A stretch of DNA of 64,000 nt from Megaleporinus macrocephalus (GCA_021613375.1 CM038709.1:39825656-39889655); one strand, 5' to 3'. Counted from the stretch's first letter, positions 11,269 to 22,499 are shown. Notes: generated by a model not told the origin, from the letters alone. A program made the numbers and translations.

Positions 11269-11271
<3 letters not shown>

Positions 11272-11895
11272 AAGCCTCCTGCTGGATACAGGGCTTTGTC
11301 ATCCTTAAAGTAACAGTTTGGCCAAATGTACTCCTGGCAGTTGTTCAGCTAAGACAGGGTTTGGTTGAGCACTGGAACTACACAGCTGATGTACAGTACT
11401 GTGAAATCGTAATTACCTGAGTTTTGAGTCATATTGGCCAATAAGTGCTAATTATTTATCTACATTAGAAGAGATTTGATTGTGGACATGCTTGGGGAAA
11501 GTCAAAGGACCTGCATCAACGACTGTCCCCTTTAGATAAACAGCGCTTAACATCAAGTTCCACTCTTGCTTCAGATCAGAAAACATCAACAGGTGTTTTT
11601 GTCCACGCTTTCACTGTGAGAAGAGACCTTAAAGTACCAAAGTACGCAGCAGAACTGAAAACAGTAGCAGTTTGAATATTGTGTGTATGCCGTGTGATCA
11701 TTTAGACTTACAGCTGCGTTGCATTATTACACTAACTATAGATAGACATGGGCTAGCAGTAATTTAGCAGCTAGTGGAGCATTTAAGGGAAACTCAAATA
11801 TAGAAGAAAAAAATATATATGTAATATATAATATAAAATTGTAACTAATGTAACTATAAATATATTTACATATTGGTAAATATGTATCATATAAT
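11269..11895. other. Unassigned sequence
   Basis: Nothing recognisable. The composition turns strongly AT-rich after about 11750. Confidence 0.4.
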
Positions 11896-12115
11896 TACTG
11901 GTAATGCTTTATTGGTAACACTTTACATTAAGTGTTGACTGACTAACAACTTAAGTAACACCTTAGGTAACATGATATATGTTAACAATGGTTAACTGAT
12001 GTCAAGTAACATGCAATAATTTGTAATGCTTTAATGCTTTATTTACATTAATTGTTGAGTAACATATATGCATTAATGCATTAGTTAACATTCTATAGTA
12101 CATTATATATGTATA
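11896..12115. repeat. Probable interspersed repeat with ggtaacactttacat terminus
   Basis: tggtaacactttacattaag at about 11912 resembles the terminus of abundant fish repeats. It is followed by repeats of gtaatgcttta and gttaacat words. Boundaries are uncertain. Confidence 0.45.
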
Positions 12116-12119
12116 TGTG

Positions 12120-12233
12120 TCTAATGACAAATTTAGGAAATAAATATATATATAATGACTGAAAACTCTGAATACATGGAATGAAAGTCTGAATATATGG
12201 GATCAAACTTAAGAATATGGATTAAGAGTCTGA

Positions 12234-12322
<89 letters not shown>

Positions 12323-12575
12323 GGCAAGCCGTTTAGAAAATAATTATATATATAAAGACTAAACTGAAAGTATAGAATGAAAGTTTCATTCTATATTCTC
12401 AAGTTTCATTCCATATATTCAGATTTTCATTCTATATTCTCAAGTTTCAAGTTTCATTTCATATATTCAGACTTTCATTCTATATTCTCAAGTTTCATTT
12501 TATATATTCAGAGTTTTCAGTCACTATATATATAATTATTTCCTAAATGGCTTGCAATAATATATATATATATAT
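12120..12575. mobile_element. Snapback inverted-repeat element with internal (TA)40
   Basis: The left arm 12132-12168 (tttaggaaataaatatatat... atgactgaaaactc) is the inverse complement of 12511-12548 (gagttttcagtcactatata... cctaaat). A further copy of the arm in direct orientation lies at 12323-12360, right after a pure TA run (12241-12322). The segment 12368-12510 is about three tandem copies of a 40-bp unit (tttcattctatattctcaag). It looks like a fold-back MITE that has itself been rearranged. Confidence 0.7.
12241..12322. repeat. (TA)n microsatellite, about 82 bp
   Basis: A pure TA run inside the fold-back element. Confidence 0.98.
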
Positions 12576-12619
12576 ATGCATTGGGTTTGTTTATATCATA
12601 TTATGTTGCATATTGTATA

Positions 12620-12740
12620 ATTATATTAATTGACTAATAGAAATGCTCCAAAAAGGTATGGACCAATGTGAACTTCCCCTGTGAAGTTGCCATTGTGTAG
12701 GTAATTGGTTTTTTTTTTGGTCAGCGACAATACATTTAAA
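12620..12740 (+). repeat. Interspersed repeat family Y, copy 4 (partial)
   Basis: actaatagaaatgctccaaa at about 12632 and a tail ggtcagcgacaatac match other family Y copies; the middle is rearranged. Confidence 0.6.
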
Positions 12741-12779
12741 AAGATTTAAAATAAGTTTGCTTTATTATTGCTATAATCG

Positions 12780-13240
12780 CTCATTTCATTAGCGTCATAT
12801 TAGCTGTAGCTCGTTATGTGATAATTAGTTTCCAGAAGGGCCACTGACACCCTCCCCTGACCCCCACTCGCGCTTAGAGCCCGGCAGCCGGCTAGCCGAC
12901 CGGTGCAGTGCAGGCTGATAACCTGGCCTTGATGGAAATCACAGTACTGAAGTCATTTGATCCTTATCGGCTGCTTCAGCACTAATTGAGACCCTCCCCA
13001 GTGCGTGGGCTCGGAGCCTGTTCCTGGTATGAAAGCAGCGCTGCGTTCGGGATCAGGAGGGAATTGTTTAAAAACTGTTGCTTTAAAACCCCTAAACGAC
13101 ACCCTGCGTCCCTCTCTCGTCCTTCCCACGGTTAAAATAAACCGTCCTGAGCGCAGGAGCGGCCGGCCGAGGCCTTCCTGTCTCCAGGGCTGGGGAACAT
13201 CCCGAGGGGGGTTGGGGGGTGGCGGCGGAGAGGGGGACAT
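12780..13240. promoter_or_regulatory. Candidate conserved noncoding element, GC- and CpG-richer
   Basis: A complex segment with ggccttgatggaaatcacag and cagcactaattgagac, and a local rise in CpG at 12860-13210. No convincing exon: the frames at 13005-13283 and 12953-13333 end in simple repeats and show no domain. It could be a distal enhancer or an untranslated first exon; neither is shown. Confidence 0.3.
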
Positions 13241-13241
13241 G

Positions 13242-13420
13242 GGGTGTGTGTGTGTGTGTGTATGTGTGAGAGAGAGCGAGTGAGAGCAACCTTCTTTTCT
13301 TCCTAACCCAGTCATGAATGAAGCTGCGCCCACACACTTTTTCTCAAGCCCACCGATGGCCTAAGTGATAGCGTGTGTGCGTGAGTGTGTGTGTGCGTGA
13401 GTGTGTGTGTGTGTGTGTAG
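13242..13420. repeat. (GT)n microsatellite tracts
   Basis: GT runs at about 13244-13268 and 13370-13420, separated by a short unique segment. Confidence 0.9.
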
Positions 13421-13728
13421 CGTACTGAAGGCTTAACGACGTTGAGGTGGCGTTTAAAGGCTGGCCAGAGTATCCTCGTGGGCGAGTACAATTCCCATGC
13501 CCTGCTGCATTCCTCCCTCAGATCCCAGACGCGTTTTTAGCTACTATTTATTTTTCCTCCCCCCCCCGACCAGGACGGAGCGCGAGCGCATTACCACTGA
13601 CCTGAGTGGGAGGTGTGGGGGGGTGGTGGAGGGGATGAAGCCCTCCTGGACACACACACAACCGCATGTATTCCTGTCTCTGTGAGGTGCTTCCATGGTC
13701 TTCTAAATGACTCCAGCTACACGCTGAA
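13421..13728. other. Unassigned GC-richer sequence
   Basis: Continues the GC-richer island from 12780. It includes a C-run at about 13558 and a G-run at about 13617. The frames seen here carry no known domain. Confidence 0.3.
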
Positions 13729-13800
13729 CCCACTAGGGTTGCCAGGTGAGTCCAGTTTTGAGGCCCACTGTCCAGTTTCTGGTTCACCGGAAGTTAAAAT
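13729..13800 (+). repeat. Fragment of a repeat with 'ttgccaggt...ccagtttctggtt'
   Basis: cactagggttgccaggtgag, cccactgtccagtttctgg. A second fragment with ctcactaggttgccaggtgt lies at about 14496-14555. The two flank the pyrimidine tract and may be the split halves or two copies of one element. Confidence 0.45.
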
Positions 13801-13829
13801 GTTATAGTAAGAGTTCTAGCTCTGACTTT

Positions 13830-13830
13830 G

Positions 13831-13862
<32 letters not shown>

Positions 13863-14376
13863 TTCTCTCTCCCCGCATCTCTTTAGTGCTCTTGTCTATT
13901 GCTTTTTATCTCTTAGTATCTCTCTCTCTCATTTGTGTATCTCTCCTCACTGCTTCTCAGTATCTCTTTCTCTCAGTTTTTCTCTCCCTCTCTGTCCCTC
14001 TCTCTCTAAACACTCTCTAATCCCATGATTCCTTTATATTGTCTCTTCCTCTTGCTGTTTCTGCATCTCTCTCTATCATTATCTCTCTCCCTCTATCCTC
14101 TTTTTCTCTGTATCTCTCTCTGTCTCTTATCCAGTATCTCTCTCTTGCCCCCTCATGTCTATGTATTTTCTCTCTTTATTTCTCAGTATGTCTTTCTCCC
14201 CATATCGGAATCTCTCTCCCTCCCTGTCTTTCTTTCAATCTCTTTCATCTTGCCTCACTCTCTTTCTCTCTCTCTTTCTACTCTATCACTGTTTCTCTCT
14301 ATATATTTCTCTCACTCCATCTCAGTAACATCATTGCTACTCCCTTTCTACCTCTTTCTCTTTCTTTTTCTTCCTA
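13830..14376. repeat. 550-bp degenerate CT-rich pyrimidine tract
   Basis: A tctctct core with interruptions such as cagtatctct every few tens of bases. The serine/leucine-rich frames here are artefacts. A purine/pyrimidine bias this strong and long could form triplex or other non-B DNA. Confidence 0.9.
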
Positions 14377-15370
14377 ATGCATAGGTACTGTTTATTTACT
14401 GTATATAACATATGAAAAGATTATGTCACTTTTTTTAATTGTATGTTTTGATATGTTAATCTAAGCGAATAAAAGAAATAGTTGAATGCCATACTCACTA
14501 GGTTGCCAGGTGTCATAAAACAATGTCTGGACATCTGGTTCCCAACCCCAACACTGTGATTTTGGCTCTCGAGAACTGAGCGTTTCCCACCAAAGCTCTC
14601 TAAATAACCATTAAATCATGTAGAAATTAGAAAACTTGGTGATATTCCCCTTTAACATCAGGATGCAAACTCTGAAGCTGTCATTTGAGGGGATGGCATT
14701 TTTCCTCATGGACAGCAGCCAGATATCCTCAGAAAGACATAATGGTCATGCTTTTATCATTCTGGGGAACTCACCAGAAGTTCATAAACACACACATACA
14801 TAGACATTAGTCTGGTCCCCATGGGCTTCTACCCTCCTCTCTACATGGCAGTGACACCGTGAGCACTGGCCCCTGTGCACATGTGGAGCTACTTAATAGA
14901 ACTCCTGCTAAAGTCACTCTAACCATCCATTTATTAACCTTGTCTCACCCAGCATTTCGTTTACAGCAGCAACTTTAAGGCGCACACATCTTGTATAATC
15001 TCCATAGAAACGCATTGGCAATACAACAAGACGCACTGGAGCAGCAGCACATCAGCCTAAAGTCACCATGCCTGAGGGGTATAAAGCCCCCCAGCATTGG
15101 GCTGTGGAGGGATGGATCTCCTTTCAAGACCTTTGGGCTAAGTTGGGAATGATACTTCATCAGAGTGTTAAAAACATCAATATATGTCAATATAAGGTCA
15201 TTTACCTCATACCTGTGCACTTACCTGTTCGTAACTACCTAAACATTGTTTTATAAATGTTTATTTAGGGCATTATAAAGCCTAAATTACATGCCCATAG
15301 GAGAAACTCTCACAGAACCCACTTTCCTCAGCTGCCTGAAATACCTAATTGGAGTTCCAGCCCTTTTCTC
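14377..15370. other. Unassigned sequence
   Basis: No gene is seen. It contains the repeat fragment at about 14496. The rest is complex but unrecognised. Confidence 0.4.
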
Positions 15371-15398
15371 TGTTACAAGATGATGTCATCTTGTAACA
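15371..15398. other. Perfect 28-bp palindrome with CRE-like centre
   Basis: Arms of 13 bp (tgttacaagatga / tcatcttgtaaca) flank a central TG. The centre reads TGATGTCA. No T-run follows, so it is not an obvious RNA terminator hairpin. The function is unknown. Confidence 0.9.
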
Positions 15399-16113
15399 CA
15401 ACCCTTATTGCCCACCTACTGACAAGCTTGGCTATAAAGATGTTTCTACCCTTTTGAGGGGGATTTTGGCTTTATGCGCACCCGAGAGGTTAGGTCTTTC
15501 CACAGAAGACCCCAAAATCAAATTTCCCGCGGCCCTTATTCTGTACACCCCGCCCCGGGCCAAACCATTACATCACCCTAGGGGCGTACACTCTACTACC
15601 ATGCTAACTCAATAAAACACAGCTGTTAACTGTGTTAAAAGTGGTCACTTATCTTTACCACTGGTACCATGTCTCATTTTAATTAAATATGATTATTAAT
15701 TAAAAATGATGTTGAAGTTGGATTGTCTTTCACCATAATAGAGCAATCAACCAACTACATTGTGTTTTCCAATAGATGTGACCAAAAACCATCACTCTAG
15801 GCCTATCTGGAGATACATCACTCAGACCAATGTAAGTTTTTTTTTTTTTTAATATCTTTGTTTAACCCTTTCAATCAACCTTTATTTTGTACATTGAGGG
15901 AAACGCTCATTTACAATGTCGCCGAGCATTACAATTATTAAACAAAATGGGATTGAAAATTTTAATGAGTACTTAAAATGTAAAAGAAACAATAAGAACA
16001 GAGACAAAATTAAGTTAGATAAATCATAAAAGAAAAACAAAAAAAAAACTGAATAAGAAACTAAAATCAGGAATAAGACAAAAGAAAAGGTATTTTGATG
16101 CACAAGGTAAGCA
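15399..16113. other. Unassigned AT-rich sequence with a poly-T tract
   Basis: A poly-T run at about 15838-15851 and generally AT-rich sequence. No frame shows a domain. Confidence 0.4.
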
Positions 16114-16529
16114 AACCCCTTCTAATGCACAACTTGGGTCAAACTTGACTTGTATTCATTTCCTATGTTATTTTATTTTATTGTATTGCTGAATATCTCT
16201 TTGGTAAATCTATTTAAAAATCAATTTATTTCATTATTTAATATTCAGACTGTTCAATTAAAAATCTTGTTGTTTTAATTCTTATTTTTTTAGTTCATGA
16301 ACAAAAATAGTGTTTGCAAATATGTTCATATATGCAAATGTTTACAAATATCAATAGTTTCTATCAAACTCCATAGTGAACACATAAGAGTCAGTTTTGA
16401 CCCATGTTGTGACAACTAAATTTAGGATTTCATGGAAGCTTGAATGATGAAATTAATTTACTGCAAAGATATAGACCATAACATCTCAGTCAGGTCACGT
16501 TTGACCCAGGTTGTGCATCAAAGGGTTAA
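16114..16529. mobile_element. piggyBac-like non-autonomous element (TTAA end)
   Basis: Inverted termini: 16121-16150 (tctaatgcacaacttgggtc, aaacttgact) against the complement of 16489-16525 (gtcaggtcacgtttgaccca, ggttgtgcatcaaaggg). The right end finishes ...GGG-TTAA (16523-16529), the arrangement expected for a piggyBac-type CCC-TTAA junction. The left TTAA is lost (aaacccc). A third motif copy sits inside at about 16391. There is no coding capacity. Confidence 0.6.
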
Positions 16530-17375
16530 TTTAGAATAGCCAATTTTTTTTTTATGTGCACCAGCATTAGCTTAGTGTTCTCATACTCTAAAAATGTTCA
16601 AAGAAGATAAGGATAGTGTTTATGTATGTTTGGTTATACCAATATTGGTGATAATAAATTTTACTCTATAAAAGTTACAAATAGATTGGGCTGGATCTGC
16701 TTCTGGGAAACTGGCCTTGTATGTTTGCTTCACTGCAGCCATTCATCCAGTCACCTCTATGACTGTATATGTTGCTAAAGCACCAGGAGCCTTCACACAC
16801 AGCCCATTTAATGCATGTACAACATGTGAAAAGGAAACGACCCCCCGAATCCCCAGCTCGTGAGACGTTCCTGAGGCTCTTCTCCCTGGGAAAGCCTGGG
16901 TCAGGCCAACCACCCCTCACTTTCTCAAAGCCCTCATGCAGTCTGCAGATCACACGGGCCCCACTTCCTGCCTTCCCTACCTCTCTCTCTCAGCTGGAGG
17001 AGGACAGGATGTGAAGACCCCCTAGGTGATCGGAGAACGTGAGGAGGACGTCGCCTGGGGGGCCTTCATGCTGCGCTGTCAAAACACTGGTAGCGTTCAC
17101 ACGTTCCCGAGTTCCTCCAACAGGCCGGGCCGGCTCTCGCAGGGTTAGTGACATCACGTACGTGACAGGGCAACAGGACTATTCAAAAGCACTTTACAGT
17201 GAAGTCAAACTGACTCGTAACATATGATGTTTATACTGTAGTGTGTATAGATTTACTAAAGGAGGCACTAATAACTGACAGTCTAGCAATTTTGCTGGAT
17301 ATCTGCTTCTACCTGTAGTGAGTTCTGTATTGTGAACACAAGTGCAACCTCCAAACTAGCATATGACCAGTGCTA
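16530..17375. other. Unassigned sequence; GC-richer 16680-17200
   Basis: A complex segment at about 16740-17200 has open frames on both strands, but no domain and no paired splice signals are recognised. It could be conserved noncoding sequence. Confidence 0.35.
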
Positions 17376-17567
17376 CAGTGGCCGCCACAATTATTGGCAC
17401 CCCTTGTTAAGATGTGTTCTTAGGCTTCTAATGTATATATACTTAAATAATATACAATTAAATAATTGTCTACAATTTTCAGTTTGAGATTATGCTTCTG
17501 CTATAAAAATGTACTTAATTTTAAGGCTTTTAACACATCTTAACGAGGGGTGCCAATAATTGTGGAG
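17376..17567. mobile_element. Short Tc1-type MITE
   Basis: The left end cagtggccgccacaattatt with ggcacccctt is flanked by TA. The right end ttaacgaggggtgccaataa with ttgtggagggcg is also followed near TA. About 190 bp, non-coding. It has the same terminal family as the right end at 18654. Confidence 0.7.
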
Positions 17568-17823
17568 GGCGTTGTATTGCACCCTGTTTCCACCAAGCAG
17601 GATGAGGATGAAGTTTATGTACATTTATTTAGATTTATTTATTTATATTACAACCCCAATTAAAAAACACACATATCAGATGTTAAAATCTAAAATTTAA
17701 ACATTTTAGAACTTTATGGCAGCAACAATCTCTAAAAAGTCTAATATAGAATAACAAAACACAAAAGAGAAAAATCCAACCTTTTATTCAAGTGCATTAA
17801 TTCAGTGGGAAAAAAATCCCATG

Positions 17824-18279
17824 TTAAGAAATAATTATTTGACATGAAATTATTTGTGCCACAATTATTCGCACCCCTAATGTTAATTCTTTGTTCAACC
17901 CCCCTTTCGCCAAAACCGCACTTAATCTCCTTATATAACATTTTAAAAGATGGGAGAATAGAGAGTGAGGTCCTCTCCTATGCACTCTCCTCTTCAGCTC
18001 ACCCCACAGGTTTTCAGTTGGGTTGAGGTCTGGGGATTGAGATGACCACGGGAGTAGCTTTATTTTGTGTCTGGTGACCCAAGGTGGCAAGGTAAACTCA
18101 CGTCCTTGTCCAGGCCTGTTTGCCACTGTTCCAATTGTTTTAAACTTCTTGATGGTTCCTTTGACTATAGATATGGGTAGGTGTAGGCGAGTGGCTATTT
18201 TCTTGTAACGATTGCCTGACTTATGAAGGTCAACACACATCTGCCTTACTTGAATGGTGTGTTCTCTGGTCTTTCCCAT
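17824..18279 (-). pseudogene. Internally deleted Tc1-like transposase
   Basis: Reading on the minus strand, residues 1 to about 60 are a Tc1-type helix-turn-helix region (start MGKTREHTIQVRQMC, then KIATRLHLPIS and a GRP-like basic stretch). The frame jumps directly to the C-terminal catalytic signature SPDLNPTENLWGELKRRVH at about residues 82-100. The central catalytic part with the first two acidic residues is missing and the total is about 151 residues, against roughly 340 for intact Tc1 transposases, so it is inactive. The rest of the frame to the stop is unrelated tail sequence. Confidence 0.8.
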
Positions 18280-18769
18280 GTTAAAGAGGTAACAAGTGAA
18301 ACAGGCCTCTATTTCACCTCATATTTATACCCTAGAGGAACAGAAAGTGATGAATTTTGAATTAAAGGTACCTAGATACTCTGATCAACTTTATAAACTA
18401 CAGAAAAAATAATAGAAACGCTTCAATGACATTAATTTTCTAGGAATTGTTAGGGGTGCCAGTAATAGTAGAACAGGTGATGTTATGAAAAATAATGATT
18501 TCTTGGTCGGAGATTTTTTTTTTATTTGTTAAGTTAACAGTTATATTGGATACAATTTTCAGTGTGAGATTATGCTTCTGTGATAAAAATGTAATTAACT
18601 TTAAGGCTTTTAACACAACTTAACAATGGGGGCCAATAATTGTGAAGGGCACTGTAAAAAACCCTGTTTCCACCAAGCAGGATGACGAAGTTTATGTAGA
18701 TTTATTTCAATTTATTTATTTTTATTACAACACCAATAAAAAAAAACACATATCAGATGTTGAAGTCAG

Positions 18770-20335
18770 ACATTTTAACATTTTAGAACTTTATGGCAGC
18801 AACAATCTCTAAAAAGTGGGCAACAAAAGTCTGGAAAAGTGTGTGGTATTAATAACAAACAACTGAAGAAGCAATTTGCAACTAAATCACATGACTGGAT
18901 ATAAAAAGAGCATTCTAGAGAGTCTCTCGGAAGCAACAACGGGCAGCAGTCTGCCCAAAAACTAAAATCCAAAAATGTTCCTTGACGTGAAATTGTGAAG
19001 ACTTTACATGTATCCCACCATCTACTGTACATGATATCATCAAAAGATTCAGAGAACCTGAAAAAATCCCTATACGCAAGGGACAATGCTGACGGTCAGC
19101 ATTGGATGCTTGTGATCTTTGGGCCCTCCGGCATCACTGCATTAAAAACAGGCCTGAGTCTGTACTGGAAATCATTGCATGGGCTTAGGAACACTTCCAG
19201 GAATCATTGTCTGTGAACTCAGCTCACTGTGCAATCCACATATGCGTCTTAAGGCTGTATCATGCAAAGAAGAAGCCACAATCCAGAAACATTGTCATGT
19301 TCTCCTGGCCAAAGGGGCTAAATGGAAACTGTTCTGAGGACATTTATATTTATGGCATTTAGCAGATGCTCTTATCCAGTGCTATGTGTTCAGTCAGAGT
19401 ATGTATCTCTACCTAGTACAAACAGGTTTATGTCCTAACTACTTGAGCTCAAACACTGCCATAAACAAGTGCCAGTGCTGATACCTAGAAAGAAGACAAC
19501 AAAATATAAGATTGGACACAGAGCAACACCTAGCAAGACTGGAACACCTACAGAGAAGAGAATAAATACAAGACTACATACAGTATAAGTGTAATACTTA
19601 GCCAGTGTTCCTAGAAGATCAAGTGCAATTATGGTTCATACCAATGCTTCAGTAGATTAGTGCTTATAAGCATGTTTTCTTATAACCGTTGGAAACCAAA
19701 GACAGCTTGTTATGAATGCACAGTTCAATAGCCTCTATCTCTGATGGTACGGGGCTGCATTAGTGTCTATGGTGTGGGCAGCTCACACGTCTGGAAAGAC
19801 ACTATCAATGCTGACCAGTATATAGAGGTTTAAGAACAACATATGATCCCGTCCCGATAGCGTCTCTTTCAGGGAAGATCTTCATATTTCAGCAAGACAA
19901 TAAAACACACACTGTAAAGCATGGCTTTGTAGAAGAAGAGTCTGAGTGCTGAACTGGCCGGCTGCAGTCCAGACCTTCACCGGTACCCAAAGAAATCAGG
20001 CTAAGAAGACCCAGGATTGATGAGCAGTTCTAATCCCACATCAGACGAGACTGGGACAACATTCCTCTCCCAAAACTCCATCACTTGGTCTTCTCACCTC
20101 CTAGATGTTTACAGACTGTTGTTAAAAGAAGAGGAGATGCTACACAATGGTAGACATGGTTCTGTCCCAACGTTGTTGCTGCCATTAAGTTCTAAATGAC
20201 TGAATAATCTTTATGAAATGTTAAAATGTTTAACTTTCAACATCAGGCATGTGTTCTATGTTTTATTGTGGATAAAATAGATTTTGTCTTTACATTTCCT
20301 TATTTTACACAGTGTCCCAACTTTTTTGGAATCAG
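18770..20335 (+). pseudogene. Degenerate Tc1-like transposon with split transposase
   Basis: Nucleotide landmarks of a common fish Tc1-like element are present in order: ataaaaagagcattctagag, catgatatcatcaaaagatt, cttccaggaatcattgtctg, atgcaaagaagaagccacaa, tcagcaagacaat, gtgctgaactggcc, gggacaacattcctctccca, and the end tcccaacttttttggaatca. Stops and frameshifts are numerous and no frame exceeds about 100 residues. The coding region is interrupted at about 19339-19680 by another repeat. Confidence 0.75.
19339..19680 (+). repeat. Interspersed repeat inserted in the Tc1-like relic
   Basis: It starts catttatatttatggcattt, agcagatgctcttatccag, the head of a very common teleost repeat. The host transposon reads up to gaaactgttctgagga and resumes at ggaaaccaaagacagcttg, so this insertion is younger than the transposon. 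The exact right boundary is uncertain. Confidence 0.65.
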
Positions 20336-20387
20336 GGTTGTATTTCTATCTATTTCAAATTCAGTTTTGGACTCATTAGGTACTCTC

Positions 20388-20462
20388 TCACTCACTCATC
20401 TAGACTGCTTATCCTTCTGGGTCATTGGGGGAAAATGCTGGAGCCTTTCCCAGCACCAGAAC
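20388..20462 (+). repeat. Head fragment of repeat family V
   Basis: catctagactgcttatcctt, then gtcattgggggaaaatgctgg and cccagcacca, matches the 5' part of the element at 52395-52490. Only the head remains here, without the 20-bp tail that expanded at the other two copies. Confidence 0.55.
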
Positions 20463-21219
20463 TAGTTTGACTGAATAATATGCTGTATGTCATCCAGGTA
20501 TCTTTGGCAAACTACATCTTACTTACTACTTTGGAGGAGAACCAGTATGTAGTAGGCTATTTTCAACACACCCTTTTATTACCCTGGTAATAAAAGTCAT
20601 TTAAAATTTGAAGAAAGTAAAGAAACAATTTGTCATTATTTCACAACACGTTGTAAATTTTGGAGCGAGGCCTGGAGGGATGAGCTAAAGTTGAACCTGT
20701 GTCAAGTGTATTTGGAAATCATGTTCTATTGTAAGATCCATGTTCAGTTTCACTGAGCGCATCCTAATAGTTTTTGAAATGCATAATTCTATAAAGAAAT
20801 GTTCATTGCAAATATGATGCCTGCAGAATTTTCCCAAAATTGTTGGATCAGAAGTAACTGCATCTGTTAACTCTCATTTTAACAATACTTAATAAAGGTC
20901 TTAAAAATGTAGGCATTTTTTGAGATGATTGAATCACTTGACCACATGAAACCAATGAATCCCCAGAGTGCACTGAGTTTGGATTACGAATCATTTAAAC
21001 TATCCATTTGGAGGAATGGGCTTTTGTTATCCATGTAAAATCACATAAGTCGAAACGTGTCCACAGAGCTCCGACTAGCAGGGGACGTTTCAAAGAAGAA
21101 AACTAAAGACGGGAGATATGCAAGGCTAAAATTAGCCCCAACACCAAGCAAAGGATAATAGAAGCATCCAAAAGCAAATAAACAGAAGTGCAGTTGGAAG
21201 ACGTATGTGCTGACATGCT
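20463..21219. other. Unassigned sequence
   Basis: AT-rich, no open frame with a domain, and no repeat shared with the rest of the window was noticed. Confidence 0.4.
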
Positions 21220-21840
21220 TTTTACATGGGAAAAGTGCAACAGGGTCTCATCTGGTCACAGTGGGGACACATATTGGTTTCTGGCCAAAGGTTATCTAGA
21301 TATGATCCAGACATGAAAGACATGTTGATGTGGGACCCAAACTGATTCTTTTTTTTTTTTTTTTTTGCCAGTCTACCATTATATAAGTCTTCAGACGTGC
21401 AAGTGTATGTGGCCTTTGTTGTACTAAGTGCTTCATGATGCACCCCACATTTTCAATAGGAGACAGGTAGGCCAATGTGCCTCAGGGTTAATGATGGTTT
21501 GACGGATATGCAAATGATCACCCACCTAATATCACCCATACCATGACAGACTCTGGTTTTTGAACTTTATGCTGGTAACCATTGACATGGTTCTTTACTT
21601 CTTTGCTAAATTTGGACTCGTCAGACCGCAATATGCAAAAAGTTTTATAGGGTGTTTCTTGCTATGAATCCACACATTCATGTTCTGGTTGTCAGGCTTG
21701 TCAGTCAGACAAGGGCTGATGAAGGTAGATACACAGCTCGTATCAAGAGTATCTGCAAAGACTGTTGAAAACACAGCAACACAGTCTTCGAGGCTTTGAC
21801 CCAGACAGCTGAAAAAACTGTAGACCTTTTTTAATCCTCA
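21220..21840 (-). pseudogene. Tc1-like transposase relic
   Basis: On the minus strand the DNA reads ggtctgacgagtccaaattt, then ccagcataaagttcaaaaac and cagagtctgtcatggtatgg, then cctattgaaaatgtggggtg. These correspond to the SDESKF, VQKP.SVMVWG and SPIENIW stretches of the Tc1-like family also relic at 18770-20335. Frames are heavily broken and a poly-A run interrupts it at about 21348-21366. Inactive. Confidence 0.6.
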
Positions 21841-22499
21841 ATGGTGCCTCACTAGAAAGCAAGTGGTCATGAAAATGTTAACAATTTGTTTTGTTGGTAG
21901 CTATTAAATAACAACCTCAGCAACCTTGAAATGTAATACAGCTGATTCAGACAACGCTGTGGCAGAAAAGTCCACCAACTGTAACACATATTTATCATTT
22001 AATCCAAAAGTCATTCAAAGTAAAATGCTAATATCTGAAGAAGCTACTGTTTTCAGTGTTGGTGATCGGAACCAGATGTCTGAAGAGTTTAATGCCTCTA
22101 AATTCTCCATTAATGAAAGGGATTACATGAAACGATCATAAATACACTGCATGATGCCCCTAGGTAGAGTTTTCATGTAGTTTTGAGAAAGTTTTGACTT
22201 AAATTGTGTTCATTTATTGGTTAATTGACACATTTATAGTGGCCATACTGAAACCTTTTCTTGAAATTTATCACTACCATTGCCATAACTCTTAACTAGT
22301 GGTTTCGAATAGTAAACAGAATGCCAGCATTTGTGTAGTAGACCTCATGACCCCCAGTTCCTATCATCACCACCATAAAGCAATCTTTCTACAATTAACC
22401 ATTTCACACCAAACCCACTCTAAATGATTTTGTTTGTGCCTCAATATTTGAACTATACAGAAATAAAAACAACAACAATAAATGACATGTTCAAGAACA
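21841..22499. other. Unassigned sequence
   Basis: A 71-codon frame at 21926-22141 has no recognisable domain. Nothing else is seen. Confidence 0.35.

Larger units (their letters stand above)
17376..18654. mobile_element. Composite Tc1-like transposon region
   Basis: The outermost ends CAGTGGCC (after TA, 17374-17375) and GGGCACTG (before TA, 18655-18656) form an inverted pair typical of Tc1 elements. Inside are a short MITE, and a second pair of related ends at about 17850-17880 and 18443-18470 around a transposase remnant. The segment after the short MITE (17517-17742) is repeated at 18597-18816, so the region arose by insertion plus a roughly 1.08-kb direct duplication. Confidence 0.65.

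Noticed and set aside
13828..14384. Serine/leucine-rich reading frames
   Set aside because: Translation of a CT-rich simple-sequence tract.
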